The notes: generated by a model not told the origin, from the sequence alone. DNA of 64,000 nt from JANXQG01 sp963775975 (GCA_963775975.1 CAVZKX010000004.1:1-64000); one strand, 5' to 3'; shown: positions 24,298 to 33,885, counted from the stretch's first letter. Numbers and translations: made by a program.

Positions 24298-25626
24298 ATG
24301 CCGACAAATACGCTAGATATCAACGAAGGACTGCTGGCCTCCTTGCTCTCCGACGAGAACTTCGTGCCGAGCCGGCCGGCGTCGCTCGACGAGACCGGCC
24401 TCGGCGAAGAGTTTGTCGAGCAGGCGATTTGCAAATATCTGGCCGTGTTCGGCACGAACAAGGGCCGCTCTGTGGCCGACCATCTCTGTTTGCCGTTCAA
24501 TGTCATCGAGCCGCTCTTGAACACGCTGCGGACGAACCAGCTCATCGTCCACGCAGGCGCGGCGCCCTTTAACGATTATTACTTCAGTCTCACCGCCCAG
24601 GGCCGCACGCGGGCCACTACCTACATCGAGGCCTGCGGCTACGTCGGCCCGGCGCCGGTGCCGATGAGCGATTACATCATCTCCGTCGACGCCCAGTCGA
24701 TTACCGCCGAGAACCCCGGACCCGAAAAACTGGCCGAGGCCGTCCGCGGCATCTCCGTCGATCCGGGCCTCTTCGAAAGTCTCGGCCCGGCGATCAACTC
24801 CGGCGCGGGCATGTTCCTCTACGGCGCGCCGGGAAACGGCAAATCGACCCTCGCCAAGCGGATCACGCTCTGTTTCGGCCAGGAGATTTGGATTCCTCAC
24901 GCGATTTACGAAGACGGCCAGATCATCAAATTCTTCGACTCGGCCTACCACCGGCCGGTCGTCAACGACGAGCGCGGCGTCACCAAGTGCGGCGAGCACG
25001 ATCGCCGCTGGCTGAAGGTTTCGCGGCCCACGGTGGTCGTCGGCGGCGAGCTGACGATGGACAGCCTCGATCTCCGGCACGATCCGCGAAGCAACATCAA
25101 CGAAGCTTCGCTGCAAATGAAGAGCAACTGCGGCTGTCTGTTGATCGACGATTTCGGACGCCAGCGCATCGAGCCGGGGCAATTGCTCAATCGCTGGATC
25201 GTGCCGCTGGAAATGAGGCACGACTTCCTCACGCTGCCCACCGGCAAGAAGCTTCAGGTGCCCTTCGACCAACTGGTGATATTCTCCACGAACCTGGAGC
25301 CGCGGGAACTGGTCGACGAAGCGTTCCTGCGGCGCATTCCTTACAAGATCGAGATCGGCGACCCCAGCGAAGACGAGTTCCGCGGACTGTTCGAGATTTA
25401 TTCGCGTACGTTCGGCTGCGAATATCGCCGCGAGGTGATCGACGACCTGTTGGAACGGCATTTCCGCGCCCCGGGCCGCCGCTTCCGCCGCTGCCACGCC
25501 CGCGACTTGCTGTTGCAGATCCGCAGCTATTGCAACTACACGGGCAAGCCGATGGAAATGCGGACCGAATACTTTGACCGGGCGGTAAAGACCTACTTCA
25601 CCACGGTAATGGGAGAGAACGGTTAA
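24298..25626 (+). CDS. AAA-family ATPase preceding the kinase-tubulin gene
   Basis: A 442-residue ATPase. Residues 1-130 form an N-terminal region with a winged-helix flavour (VADHLCLPFNVIEPLLNTLR). Walker A is GAPGNGKST (residues 176-184), Walker B CLLIDDFGRQ (from residue 280), sensor 1 IFSTNLEPRELVDEAFLRR, and the C-terminal lid includes RFRRCHARDLLLQI. STNLEP followed by an arginine pair is typical of hexameric AAA switches. It lies about 150 bases before the kinase-tubulin fusion, with a palindromic element between them. A remodelling or assembly role with the tubulin-like protein is inferred from position only. Confidence 0.85.
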   Translation: MPTNTLDINEGLLASLLSDENFVPSRPASLDETGLGEEFVEQAICKYLAVFGTNKGRSVADHLCLPFNVIEPLLNTLRTNQLIVHAGAAPFNDYYFSLTAQGRTRATTYIEACGYVGPAPVPMSDYIISVDAQSITAENPGPEKLAEAVRGISVDPGLFESLGPAINSGAGMFLYGAPGNGKSTLAKRITLCFGQEIWIPHAIYEDGQIIKFFDSAYHRPVVNDERGVTKCGEHDRRWLKVSRPTVVVGGELTMDSLDLRHDPRSNINEASLQMKSNCGCLLIDDFGRQRIEPGQLLNRWIVPLEMRHDFLTLPTGKKLQVPFDQLVIFSTNLEPRELVDEAFLRRIPYKIEIGDPSEDEFRGLFEIYSRTFGCEYRREVIDDLLERHFRAPGRRFRRCHARDLLLQIRSYCNYTGKPMEMRTEYFDRAVKTYFTTVMGENG

Positions 25627-25631
25627 ACCTC

Positions 25632-25746
25632 CTCGTTCCAACGCTCTGCGTGGGAACGGGTGAACGGACGCTCCGCGTCCCCGTAAACGCGAGCATGGCC
25701 GCAAAGCGGCCGCGCAGCTCGTTCCCACGCAGAGCGTGGGAACGAG
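25632..25746. repeat. palindromic element, GGGAACGAG family
   Basis: Arms 25632-25658 and 25720-25746 are 27 bp with one mismatch. The arm core ACGCTCTGCGTGGGAACG resembles a repeat type I remember from several distantly related bacterial genomes. It lies between the ATPase stop and the kinase-tubulin start. Confidence 0.8.
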
Positions 25747-25780
25747 AAAACAACACCCTGCATGACTTCAATCATTCTTG

Positions 25781-28700
25781 ATGAGCGCTGCCGCCCCGAC
25801 AATATTTTCGCCGACTGAACCGATCCCGGGCTACGTGATTCGCGAGCGGCTGGGCGCGGGCGGATATGGCGAAGTCTGGAAAGCCGATGCGCCAGGCGGA
25901 CTGTCCAAGGCGATCAAGATCGTCTACGGCTGTCCGGATGACGAGCGCGCGGGCGCCGAGCTGGCCGCGCTGAACCGCATCAAGGAGGTCCGTCACCCGT
26001 TCCTGCTTTCCCTGGAGCGGATCGAGCGCGTCGACGGCCGCTTGCTCATTCTTACTGAGCTGGCCACTTCAAACCTGAAGCAGGAGTTTGACAGGCATCG
26101 CGCCGCGGGGCAAGCGGGCATTCCACGCGGCGAATTGTTGGCCCATCTGCACGATGCGGCCGACGCCCTGGACTACATCAGCCAGCAGCACTGCCTGCAG
26201 CATTTGGACGTCAAGCCGGAGAACCTGCTGTTGGTCGGCGGCCGCATCAAGGTGGCCGACTTCGGGCTCGTCAAAGACTTGCAAGAGGCGAACATGTCGA
26301 TCGTGGGCGGCATGACGCCCACCTACGCTGCTCCGGAACTATTCGACGGCCGCCCTAGCATCCACAGCGACCAGTACAGCCTGGCGATCGTCTATCAGGA
26401 AATGCTCACCGGCGCGCTGCCCTTTGAGGGCCGCACAACGGCGCAACTCGCGGCACAGCACATGCACAGCCGGCCGCGGCTGGACCGCCTTCCGTCGAGC
26501 GACGAGTCGGTGGTTGCGCGCGCCTTGTCCAAGGACCCTGAGCAGCGGTTCAGCAGTTGCCGAGAGATGATCGAGCGCCTGCTGGACATCACGCCCAACG
26601 CGCGGCCCCGCGCGGCGCGGCCGGCGCCGCCCAAGATCGAGCCCGCGCAGCCGTCCGAACGCATGGAGACGGAAATGGTCTCGCCGGACGCGATTTCCAC
26701 GGCCCGAATGGCCGCCGCGCAGCCGGGCGCCCACATGACGCAGATCGCAGTCGAGCCGACGCCGGCGCAAGACCTGCCGCCTTTGCGGATGGACGACGCG
26801 GAGCTTGAACTGAGGCCGACGCTTTTCATCGGAATCGGCGGCTTGGCCATTCGGGCGGTGCATACGCTGCACGAGCGGATCCACGCTCGTTTCGGCGTTT
26901 CGGCCGCTCTGAGCGCCTTGCAGTTTCTGCTATTCGACACCGATGCCGAGAGCTTGAGATCCGCCACGGAGAACGGCCCGGCGCCCTTGAGCAACGGCTC
27001 CGCCGTGCTGCTGCCGCTCCGCCCGATGGCGGACTACCGCAGTGATTCGAGCGGGCGGTTCCATTGGTTGAGCCGCCGCTGGATCTATAACATCCCCCGC
27101 AATTTGCAGACGCAGGGCCTGCGGCCGCTGGCGCGGCTGGCGCTGGTGGACAACATGGAGCGCGTGATCGAACCGGTGACGCGGGCGCTCTGCGCGGCGA
27201 TCGACCCCGCGGGGATCGTGACGACGACGACCGCCACGGGCCTGCCCTTCCGCAATCCGGCGCCGCGGGTCTTCATCCTCGCATCGACCACCGGCGGCAC
27301 CGGCAGCGGAACCGTTCTCGATTTCGGATACATCGTCCGCCAGGCGCTTCGCGAACTGCAGCTGCCCGACGACGCAATCTGCGGCATTATGGCCCATTGC
27401 ACCGGCCGGAATTCGCAGCAAGGCAAACTGCCGATCGCCAACGCCTACGCGCTGCTTGGGCGAATTGAACCACTACATGGACCCGCGTCGCCCGTATCCG
27501 GGCGACCCGGCGGCGGGATTGTCGTCGTTCCCAGCGGAGGACGCGCCTTTCAGCGATGCCTATGTGGTCCATCTGGGAGAAGATCTCGATGGCGAAGGTT
27601 TTACAGGGGCGGTCGATACGCTGGCGAAGTATCTTTACTGCGGGTCGTTGACCGGCGCAGCCACGTTCTTCGACCGCTGCCGCGGAATGCGAGCCGACGC
27701 CGAGGCTTGCGCCAGCGATGGCGCCACGCTCCGCACGTTCGGCCATTCCACGCTCGGCTTCTCGCCCGACGACGCGTCGAGCTACCTATTGGACGATCTT
27801 TGTCGAGGATTGATTGCGCGGTGGCGGGACGGGGTGCCGGACGAAGTGCCGGCACAGGAGGCTTCGCTTTCCGACCCGACGAGCCTCTTTGCCACGCAGT
27901 TTCCCGAGGACGACCCGCAAGAGACGCTCCGAACGGAAGTCGTTGCACGAGCCGCAGAAGCCGGCATTTCGCTCGACAGCGTCGTGTCGCGCCTGCAAAC
28001 GCGACTGGCCGAGCAGATGGGCAACGACCGCGAATCGTACCTCATCAAAGTCCTGGAAGAGCTGGTGAACAACTTTGCTCCCAAGCGGAGTTTCGTCACG
28101 CGGATGCCGCCGGGCAATGTCATCGTCGAAGCCTTGGACGGGCTCGTGCGAAGCCAAGGCGGCGAGGATGCGCAGCGGCTCTGCCTGGAATCGGCGATGG
28201 ATGCGCCCACCAAAGAGATCCTGGAAGAGGTGTGCGGAAAGCTGCGGGTATGGCTGCTCGAACTGGCCAACTCTCGCGAACATCGCCTGGCGGGCGCCTT
28301 GTCGATGGCCGATCAATTGGCCGATCACCTCCGCGACATCGGCCGGCAGGCCGGCGAAGCGGCCCAGTCGCTCATCAAGCCGATGCAATCGTTGAAGGAA
28401 GCGTTGTTGGGCGACCCCAACGCCGGGAAGAACTGGCTGCAATTCCGCGGCTACTTCAGCAAGCGGCGCCTCGTGGTGGATCGGGGGCTCTCCGAGTATT
28501 TTGAACTTCGCTTGCACGAACTGGTTCTCACCGCGTTCTGCCGGCTCGCGCAAAGCGCTGGTGCAGGTCTCGCAGGTGCGCGATAAACTGCGAAGCGTGG
28601 CTACCGATTTGCACCGCCTCTATCCGCCGGCTGCCGGCAGCCGCGGCGGATGGCGATGCCCCGCGCTCTCGCGTTAAGGCCGCACAGCAAGCGGCGGCGC

Positions 28701-29227
28701 AGCAGATAGCCGTCCACCAGGCGGAACTCCTGAGTGAAATGGAATCGGCGCTCGAATCGGATCTGCGCCGCTTGGTAACGACCGATGCCGATTGCCGGCG
28801 CCTCGATCTCGCACAATCCATTCGCACGGCCGCGGCGGCCGTCATCCACAGCAAGTTGCGGCAGGTCACCCATGAGTCGCTGAGCGCCGCGCTGGAGTGC
28901 CGCTCGGACGATCCGCTATTCGATATTCCCGCCGCGCTGAAGGCCGCCGTGCCATCGCGCTTCGAGATGTGCGGCGGCCGGCAGCGACTTCTCGTCATGG
29001 CGCCCGAGTTGTTGGCGCCAGCGGTTACGCCCGAAATGCTGGGTGAAGCTGTTACCGCTCTGCCCACGGTCGTCGCCGATCCCCATGCCGACATGCTGAT
29101 TTGCTACGAAGTCGAAGGCTTGGCCTTGCCGCGGATCGCCTCGGTGGTGCTCGACCAGCGGTTTCAGGTTGTCGAGGCCGCCGCGCGGCTGCACACGCGT
29201 ACCGATGTGCCTTGGACGCCGCTCTAG
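25781..29227 (+). CDS. Ser/Thr protein kinase fused to a tubulin-like GTPase domain, three apparent frameshifts
   Basis: About 1,149 codons from ATG 25781. Residues 18-270 are an active-looking protein kinase: Gly loop LGAGGYGEVW, Lys46 in KAIKIV, catalytic loop HLDVKPEN with Asp143, DFG at residue 160 and APE in TYAAPEL. A Pro/Ala-rich linker follows. From about residue 348 there is a tubulin-like domain (Tubulin_2 type): LFIGIGGLAIRAVHTLHERI, FLLFDTDAESL and the GTP-binding signature TTGGTGSGTVLDFG (residues 503-516). The C-terminal half continues through frames starting near 27458, 28550 and 28630; each step fits one extra base, the first within GGG. No membrane helix is seen. It may couple phosphorylation to filament-like assembly; that is inference. 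Confidence 0.8.
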
Positions 29228-29750
29228 TGTATACCGCACACCCCGTGCGGAAAGACGGCACACGGAGTGCGCCTAATACATTACCAGGTAACCCGTTGCG
29301 GTTATTGGACTACTCTTCCGGGCGTTGCAAAACCGGGAACGACCCGGCGCCGGCCAAGAAAGATCCTGCTAGGACGATTTTCAGCGCACTTTGTTACGAT
29401 CCGCGCAAATTGTTTGATATTTTGGCAGATGTTTGGCATACTGAACCACCGGCCTCAACTTGACTGTCACATCGGATGTTTCGGCTTGCTGGGTCGTGTC
29501 GCTGGATTCGACTACCATGATTCCTACTCTTCTCCTTGCAGATGCCGCCGCGAATCCCATGGTCGCGGGCGTTGCCGCTTTTGCCGTACTTTGTGGCGCC
29601 GTTCTGCTAGGCGGCAGATCGGTAATCCGCCTGCCGTATCAAATACTGCGAAGTCTTTTGCCGCGCGAGCCGCGCCACGAACCCGTGGCCTTGCCGAGCG
29701 ACCAATCGCCCGATTCGTGCGCAACGTCCCGGCTGAAATTCGGTGCGGAG
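29228..29750. other. mostly non-coding region after the kinase-tubulin gene
   Basis: About 520 bases between the tubulin-like gene and the convergent TraB-like gene. The only suggestive item is a frame from ATG 29517 encoding a hydrophobic segment (VAGVAAFAVLCGAVLLGG), listed separately. The start of the region contains GCACACCCCGTGCGG, an imperfect palindrome. Confidence 0.4.
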
Positions 29751-30047
29751 CTATTTCATGTCCCAGGCCCGCAGCCACTCGGACTTATCGGGCTTCATCG
29801 AGAATTCGGCGCGGAGGTGCTTCTCCATGTCGGTCATGTGTCCACCGCCGTAAAAGATGGCGATCTTCTTTTTGCCTGCGGCTATCTGCTTGCCAAGCAC
29901 CTCCAACGCACGCTTGTTCCGCTGGCCGATCAACGTGGAGCCGCTGGGCCCTTCCAGGACGGCCATTCCGCTATCCGCGTCTTCGAATTGCTCGGCAACG
30001 ACGCGCTTCAGCGCGAGCGCACGATTCTTGTCGAACAAGGCGAATAG
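29517..30047 (+). CDS. doubtful small membrane protein frame
   Basis: The frame begins MIPTLLLADAAANPMVAGVA and has one clear hydrophobic helix (residues 13-32) followed by a short basic stretch (LPYQILRSLLPREPRHEP). From about 29751 it runs antisense through the TraB-like gene and its sequence looks like a shadow there. If real, the protein is probably only about 75 residues and the rest is read-through past a lost stop. No ribosome site is visible. Low confidence. Confidence 0.2.
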   Translation: MIPTLLLADAAANPMVAGVAAFAVLCGAVLLGGRSVIRLPYQILRSLLPREPRHEPVALPSDQSPDSCATSRLKFGAELFHVPGPQPLGLIGLHREFGAEVLLHVGHVSTAVKDGDLLFACGYLLAKHLQRTLVPLADQRGAAGPFQDGHSAIRVFELLGNDALQRERTILVEQGE

Positions 30048-30701
30048 CAACTGCATGTCGTTTCCTCCCTGCCCGCTCGCTTCCTTCGCGATGCCCAGCG
30101 CCATCAGCCGCGCGATAATATCGGCAAAGCTTTCCTTGTGGTCGCGCATCGATTGCAGGAATTCGTCGGGCGAGAGGTCGGCATGGACGAAGTTCTTCCG
30201 CGTATAGTCGATCTCGTCAAGCTGGTAATCGAGTTCCAAGGCGTTCTTCATGCCGATTTGCACTGAGGAAACCACGCTGCCGCCTTTGTCCTTGCGTCCG
30301 CCTTTGGGGATCCGCGTGCCTTGCGGCGCGACGAGCTCGTAGAGCACCACGTCATATTCCTTGAAACGCTTATTCAATTCCTGGTAATAGCTTTTGTCCG
30401 CGACGTGGACGGCCGCGACCAGATCGACCCGCACGTCGGCCGCACCTGGCCCCGCTGGGCGAAAGCTAACAATGGCCGTCTCCAAGCCAACGACGCGGTC
30501 CTTGCGGTCCCGCACGATTCGCAGATACTTGCCCGCATCGGCATTGTTATTGTCCTTTTCCGCGGGCTTCGCGTCCGGGCCGGCGGTGGGCTTTTCGCCG
30601 GGCTTGTCGACCGCGATGGCACGGTAACTGACCAGCGCCAGGGCCGCGGCCAGCGCGACCGCCGCGGCCGCTTGGTGGAATGGGGTCTTATCAATGGACA
30701 T
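29751..30701 (-). CDS. TraB/GumN-like secreted protein
   Basis: A 316-residue protein with a hydrophobic N-terminus (AAAAVALAAALALVSYRAIA) acting as signal peptide or anchor, then a Lys/Asp/Asn-rich linker. The core shows VRVDLVAAVHVADKSYY followed by EYDVVLYELVAP, and near the end KKIAIFYGGGHMTDMEKHL. These paired His motifs match the TraB/PrgY/GumN fold (related to Tiki metalloproteases), where the conserved His/Glu residues are thought to bind metal. It is predicted periplasmic. Substrate unknown. It converges with the kinase-tubulin gene. Confidence 0.65.
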   Translation of the reverse strand: MSIDKTPFHQAAAAVALAAALALVSYRAIAVDKPGEKPTAGPDAKPAEKDNNNADAGKYLRIVRDRKDRVVGLETAIVSFRPAGPGAADVRVDLVAAVHVADKSYYQELNKRFKEYDVVLYELVAPQGTRIPKGGRKDKGGSVVSSVQIGMKNALELDYQLDEIDYTRKNFVHADLSPDEFLQSMRDHKESFADIIARLMALGIAKEASGQGGNDMQLLFALFDKNRALALKRVVAEQFEDADSGMAVLEGPSGSTLIGQRNKRALEVLGKQIAAGKKKIAIFYGGGHMTDMEKHLRAEFSMKPDKSEWLRAWDMK

Positions 30702-31424
30702 GATTTACCTATGGGGATGGAGTTTAACGTCTAACCTAAAGTATACCGCAAAGCAGCGAATCCGCCACATGGCTCGTAAGTCTGAGCTGAGCAGTTGAAC
30801 GCCGGCCGGAGCCGGCAAATTCGCCGGAAGAATGCGTTTGGCTGGGGGCAGTATTTTCTAGGAGCCGTATCCGCGAAAAATTGGGTGTTTTCTTCGGTTT
30901 TTAGGGTGCGACAAAGAGAGGAATGACTCAGGAACGACTCAGGAATGGATTAGTATTGGTGCATGCTTTTGCCGCCAATGCACCGCCTCGCGGTTTTGCG
31001 CCGCGTGGTGTTTGGGACGTACGTTGACGTAAGATATTATGCGATAACATGTTAGTCGCCAGCGGAGACCATTCGAAACTGTGGTAAACTGGGCAAGCGT
31101 GGTGCAATTCGGCACACGCACGCACCGATCGCCGAGCGCGAAATGAGTGAAAACATGAAAACCGTGCAACCGAGGTTTTCCCGCGGCGAGCGACCTGCGT
31201 TTATCGGAGAGCGTCTTTGAAACTGCTTTGACTCGGCTTGGAGGCGTCACGTCCCGGATGGCTGCGACGAGTGCCTCGCAATTTTTTTTCAAGGCTTGAG
31301 GTGCTCGCAATTCGTGCGGAAAACGGCGTGCGTTTAATGCCACACTGCCTGAACTCTATATAGACAGCGCATAGAAACGTCATAGGAATCGCATAGAAAC
31401 CGCATAGTTGGCTATAGTCAAAAA
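30702..31424. other. gene-poor region left of the IS110 transposase
   Basis: About 720 bases with no supported gene. It holds an imperfect direct repeat of GACTCAGGAA near 30920-30945, an imperfect repeat of GTGCCTCGCAATT / GTGCTCGCAATTC near 31271-31316, and an array of GCATAGAAAC-like units at 31369-31407. Part of it is presumably the left end of the IS110 element, but no boundary can be fixed from sequence alone. Confidence 0.5.
31369..31407 (+). repeat. GCATAGAAAC-type direct repeats, left side of the IS110 gene
   Basis: GCATAGAAAC (31369-31378) is followed by TCATAGGAAT, GCATAGAAAC again (31391-31400) and CGCATAG. A diverged version of the same pattern lies at 33264-33293, on the other side of the transposase. 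Confidence 0.5.
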
Positions 31425-31500
31425 GAACAGGGGACGCCTCGAGAGTGGTAAGGTTGACGGCTTTGAGTCCATCAACGCCACGTATAAGAGGTCGTCCCCT
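31425..31500 (+). ncRNA. strongly folded IS110 leader, candidate bridge RNA segment
   Basis: AGGGGACG with CCTC (31429-31440) pairs with GAGG-T-CGTCCCCT (31488-31500), leaving a single bulged T. Inside, GTGG (31445-31448) pairs with CCAC (31478-31481) and GTTGA (31453-31457) with TCAAC (31472-31476). A TATAGT box at 31413-31418 is correctly placed for transcription starting at the base of the stem. The stem ends directly at the transposase ATG. In IS110-group elements the non-coding left end encodes the bridge RNA that guides recombination; this could be part of it or a translation-control hairpin. Confidence 0.4.
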
Positions 31501-32838
31501 ATGAAAAGAGAAGCGTATCGTTCGGTCGATGTCAAGCAGGTTTTTGTTGAATCGCTGGTAGCGGAGAAGGTCGCGATGGGCGTCGTGGTCGGAATCGATG
31601 TGGCGAAGTCGGAATCGCTGGCGGTCGTGCGGTGGCAAAGCGGCGAGTTCGAGCGGCCGTGGCGGGTGAAGACGCCCGAGGAGATTCCCGTGCTGGTTAG
31701 CCGATTGCGAGATCTTGCCAAAGGCCGCTCGCTGCGGATCGCCATGGAATCGACGGGCACTTACGGCGATGCGCTCCGCCAGGCGTTGACCGACGCTGGG
31801 CTCGAGGTCCATCGCGTCAGCGGCAAGGCGGTGCATGACTACGCGGAGATTTTCGACGGCGTCCCTTCGCAGCACGACGGCAAGGACGCGGCGATCGTGG
31901 CGGAGCTGGCCGCCTTGGGCAAGTCGTCCCCTTGGCCTTACCGGCCGCCCACGGAGTTCGACCAGGAGCTGCGTTATTGGGTCCAACGCGCCGACGTGCA
32001 ACAGCGGCTGGGGGTCATGTGGCTGTGTCGTCTGGAAGGGCTGTTGGCGCGGCATTGGCCGGAGGCGACGGAGTATTTGAAACTCAACTCCAAAACCTTG
32101 CTGCAAGTCCTCGTCGAGTACGGCGGTCCGGCGGCGCTGGCGGCCGACACGGGCGCCGCCGAGAGATTGAAAGCTTGGGGCCGCAATTATCTCAAGGAGG
32201 AGAAGATCGAGCGTTTCATTGCGGCCGCGGCGAGGAGCGTGGGCGTGCGGCAGACGGCGATCGATCGGCGGCAGATGCGCGAGTACGCCAAGGCCGCGCT
32301 TTCGGCCAAACGTGAAGTGAAAAAAGCGTCGGCGGCCTTGAAAAAGCTGGCCCAAAGCAATGCGATCATCGCCCGACATGCGAAGGTCGTCGGCTGGGCG
32401 ACGGCTTGTGTATTGTGGGTTTATATCGGCGATCCGCGGAACTACCCTTGTGCCGAGGCCTACCGCAAGGCGATGGGCCTGAACCTCAAGGAGCGCAGCA
32501 GCGGGCGGCACAAGGGTCAGTTGAAGATTACCAAGCGCGGGCCCGGCGCCGTGCGGCGTTGGCTGTACTTCGCGGCGATGCGTCTGGTGCAGGAGGCGGC
32601 GGTCGTGGAGTGGTATTCTGTGAAGAAGAGTCGATGCACCAAAGGCAGCACGCCGGCGCTGGTGGCCGTGATGAGGAAGCTGTCCCTGGGCCTGCACGCG
32701 CTGGGCGCGAGCGAGGCGAGTTTCGACGCAACTCGGCTGTTCTCGCCGGAGGTCAAGCATTCGCGCCGCGAAGCTTGCCAAGAAGCAACAGAAGAAGCGA
32801 AGGCAGAAGGTTGGAACGGGCAATCAACGGTAGCATGA
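31501..32838 (+). CDS. IS110-family transposase (DEDD recombinase)
   Basis: A 445-residue recombinase from ATG 31501. The N-terminal RuvC-like DEDD domain shows the acidic residues in VVVGIDVAKSESLAV, IAMESTGTYGDAL and HDGKDAAIVAELA. The C-terminal Tnp domain carries GDPRNYPCAEAYRKAMGLN and KRGPGAVRRWLYFAAMRL, where the family's catalytic serine region lies. A coiled-coil-like linker (AALKKLAQSNAIIARHAK) joins them. An in-frame upstream extension exists (from 31408), but it would be translated through the leader hairpin, so I prefer 31501. The frame is intact, so the element could be active. Confidence 0.93.
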   Translation: MKREAYRSVDVKQVFVESLVAEKVAMGVVVGIDVAKSESLAVVRWQSGEFERPWRVKTPEEIPVLVSRLRDLAKGRSLRIAMESTGTYGDALRQALTDAGLEVHRVSGKAVHDYAEIFDGVPSQHDGKDAAIVAELAALGKSSPWPYRPPTEFDQELRYWVQRADVQQRLGVMWLCRLEGLLARHWPEATEYLKLNSKTLLQVLVEYGGPAALAADTGAAERLKAWGRNYLKEEKIERFIAAAARSVGVRQTAIDRRQMREYAKAALSAKREVKKASAALKKLAQSNAIIARHAKVVGWATACVLWVYIGDPRNYPCAEAYRKAMGLNLKERSSGRHKGQLKITKRGPGAVRRWLYFAAMRLVQEAAVVEWYSVKKSRCTKGSTPALVAVMRKLSLGLHALGASEASFDATRLFSPEVKHSRREACQEATEEAKAEGWNGQSTVA

Positions 32839-33263
32839 TCGAGCGGCTCGCAGGAGCCGGCATAACATCCATTAACGAACATCCACTAACAGAGGAATAG
32901 TCACGTAGGACCAATTGAGCTTGGGGCTGATCGGCCACCTTTCATGCATTTCATGCGCCTGCAAAGAGCGTTGTGCATAGTTTCGAGGGGCCGGCAGCAC
33001 CGCTTGGCGATGAATCTCTCATAAAGCCAAATCGACGCTTGTCTCACGGCAAGACGTTTCAGGCAAGAGATTGGAGTTATCCAAGCGCGCTACTGCACGG
33101 CTCCCATCGAACAGTCATACGACAACGAACTCCTCAGCCGTCCCCACACATTGGTGTGCGCATCATGCTTCTTCGAGACGATCGAAAAAGCAACCACCCA
33201 ACGTGTGGAAACGCGTCCACAATTACCTTCAAATACAAACACTTGACAAAGGAAGAAGAGGAA

Positions 33264-33293
33264 TGCATAGAAACTTATAGGATCTCATGGAAA
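33264..33293 (+). repeat. diverged GCATAGAAAC repeat, right side of the IS110 gene
   Basis: GCATAGAAACTTATAGGATC followed by TCATGGAAAC parallels the left-side array at 31369-31400 with a few changes and short gaps. Confidence 0.4.
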
Positions 33294-33818
33294 CACTTCT
33301 TTTCACTTATTGGATTGTCTTGATAGACCACGAAATACACGAAGCACACGAAAGCCGGACGGGACCACGGATGAAACGCGGATTGAACACGGATGCGGTC
33401 TTATACGAATTCTTGTTTGATCCTGCCGGGTCCATTTTTCGTAAGTGCTTGCGGGGCAACAGTTAAGCAATGCTAGCAACGCGAAGTTTGAAACGAGAAT
33501 CCGTATTAGGTCTTAGGTCTTAGGGATTTGGGGATTGTGAACATTGAACCTTGTACATTGAACATTTCCGTTTTCATCCTTCTGCCTTCATCCTTTCCTC
33601 CCACTCCCCTCTCCGCACTCAACTCTCATATCTAAACTCTTGTACACATCTCCATATATATATTGCTAGATGCGCTATGCGATTATAGAAGAATTCTTTT
33701 CGGATTGTTCCCAACCCCTTGCCGGACAAGGACTTAAAGAATTTTCGGGGTCATTTATGACATATCGCAACTCCGCCGTTTTGTGATGCCGGTAGGGCAG
33801 CAACTACGCCTGCGGGCT

Positions 33819-33885
33819 ATCGAAGCCCAACGCGCAAGCGAGGCCGGCACCGTAGGAAAGCCTCGCTTGCGCGTCGGGATTCGAT
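33819..33885. repeat. palindromic element, CTCGCTTGCGCGTCGGG family
   Basis: Arms 33819-33844 and 33860-33885 (26 bp, two mismatches) with a 15-base loop. The right arm GCCTCGCTTGCGCGTCGGG is related to the intergenic copy at 35001-35030 and to the 30-base units inside the ABC exporter gene at 48737-48805. Confidence 0.8.

Larger units (their letters stand above)
31411..32838 (+). mobile_element. IS110-family insertion sequence, minimum extent
   Basis: Contains the structured leader and a full-length IS110-type transposase. IS110 elements lack terminal inverted repeats and clear target duplications, so the true ends are not visible in one copy. The gene-poor DNA on both sides probably includes the terminal non-coding ends. 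Confidence 0.55.

Noticed and set aside
24313..25728. Minus-strand open frame of about 470 codons opposite the AAA ATPase
   Set aside because: The plus strand encodes Walker A and B motifs. The antisense frame is a compositional shadow and runs into the palindromic element.
25632..25746. Palindrome considered as a terminator for the AAA ATPase gene
   Set aside because: The arms are long and far apart and no T-run follows, so a dispersed repeat is the better description.
29267..30118. Plus-strand Arg/Ser/Cys-rich frame near the TraB-like gene
   Set aside because: It is antisense to the TraB-like gene for much of its length and shows no family features.
31201..32823. Minus-strand open frame of about 540 codons opposite the IS110 transposase
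   Set aside because: The DEDD recombinase motifs are on the plus strand; the antisense product is Arg/His/Pro-rich without domains.
33243..33271. TTGACA with CATAGA 17 bases later, considered as a promoter
   Set aside because: The -10 match is poor and no gene follows for over 800 bases; I could not link it to an IS end either.
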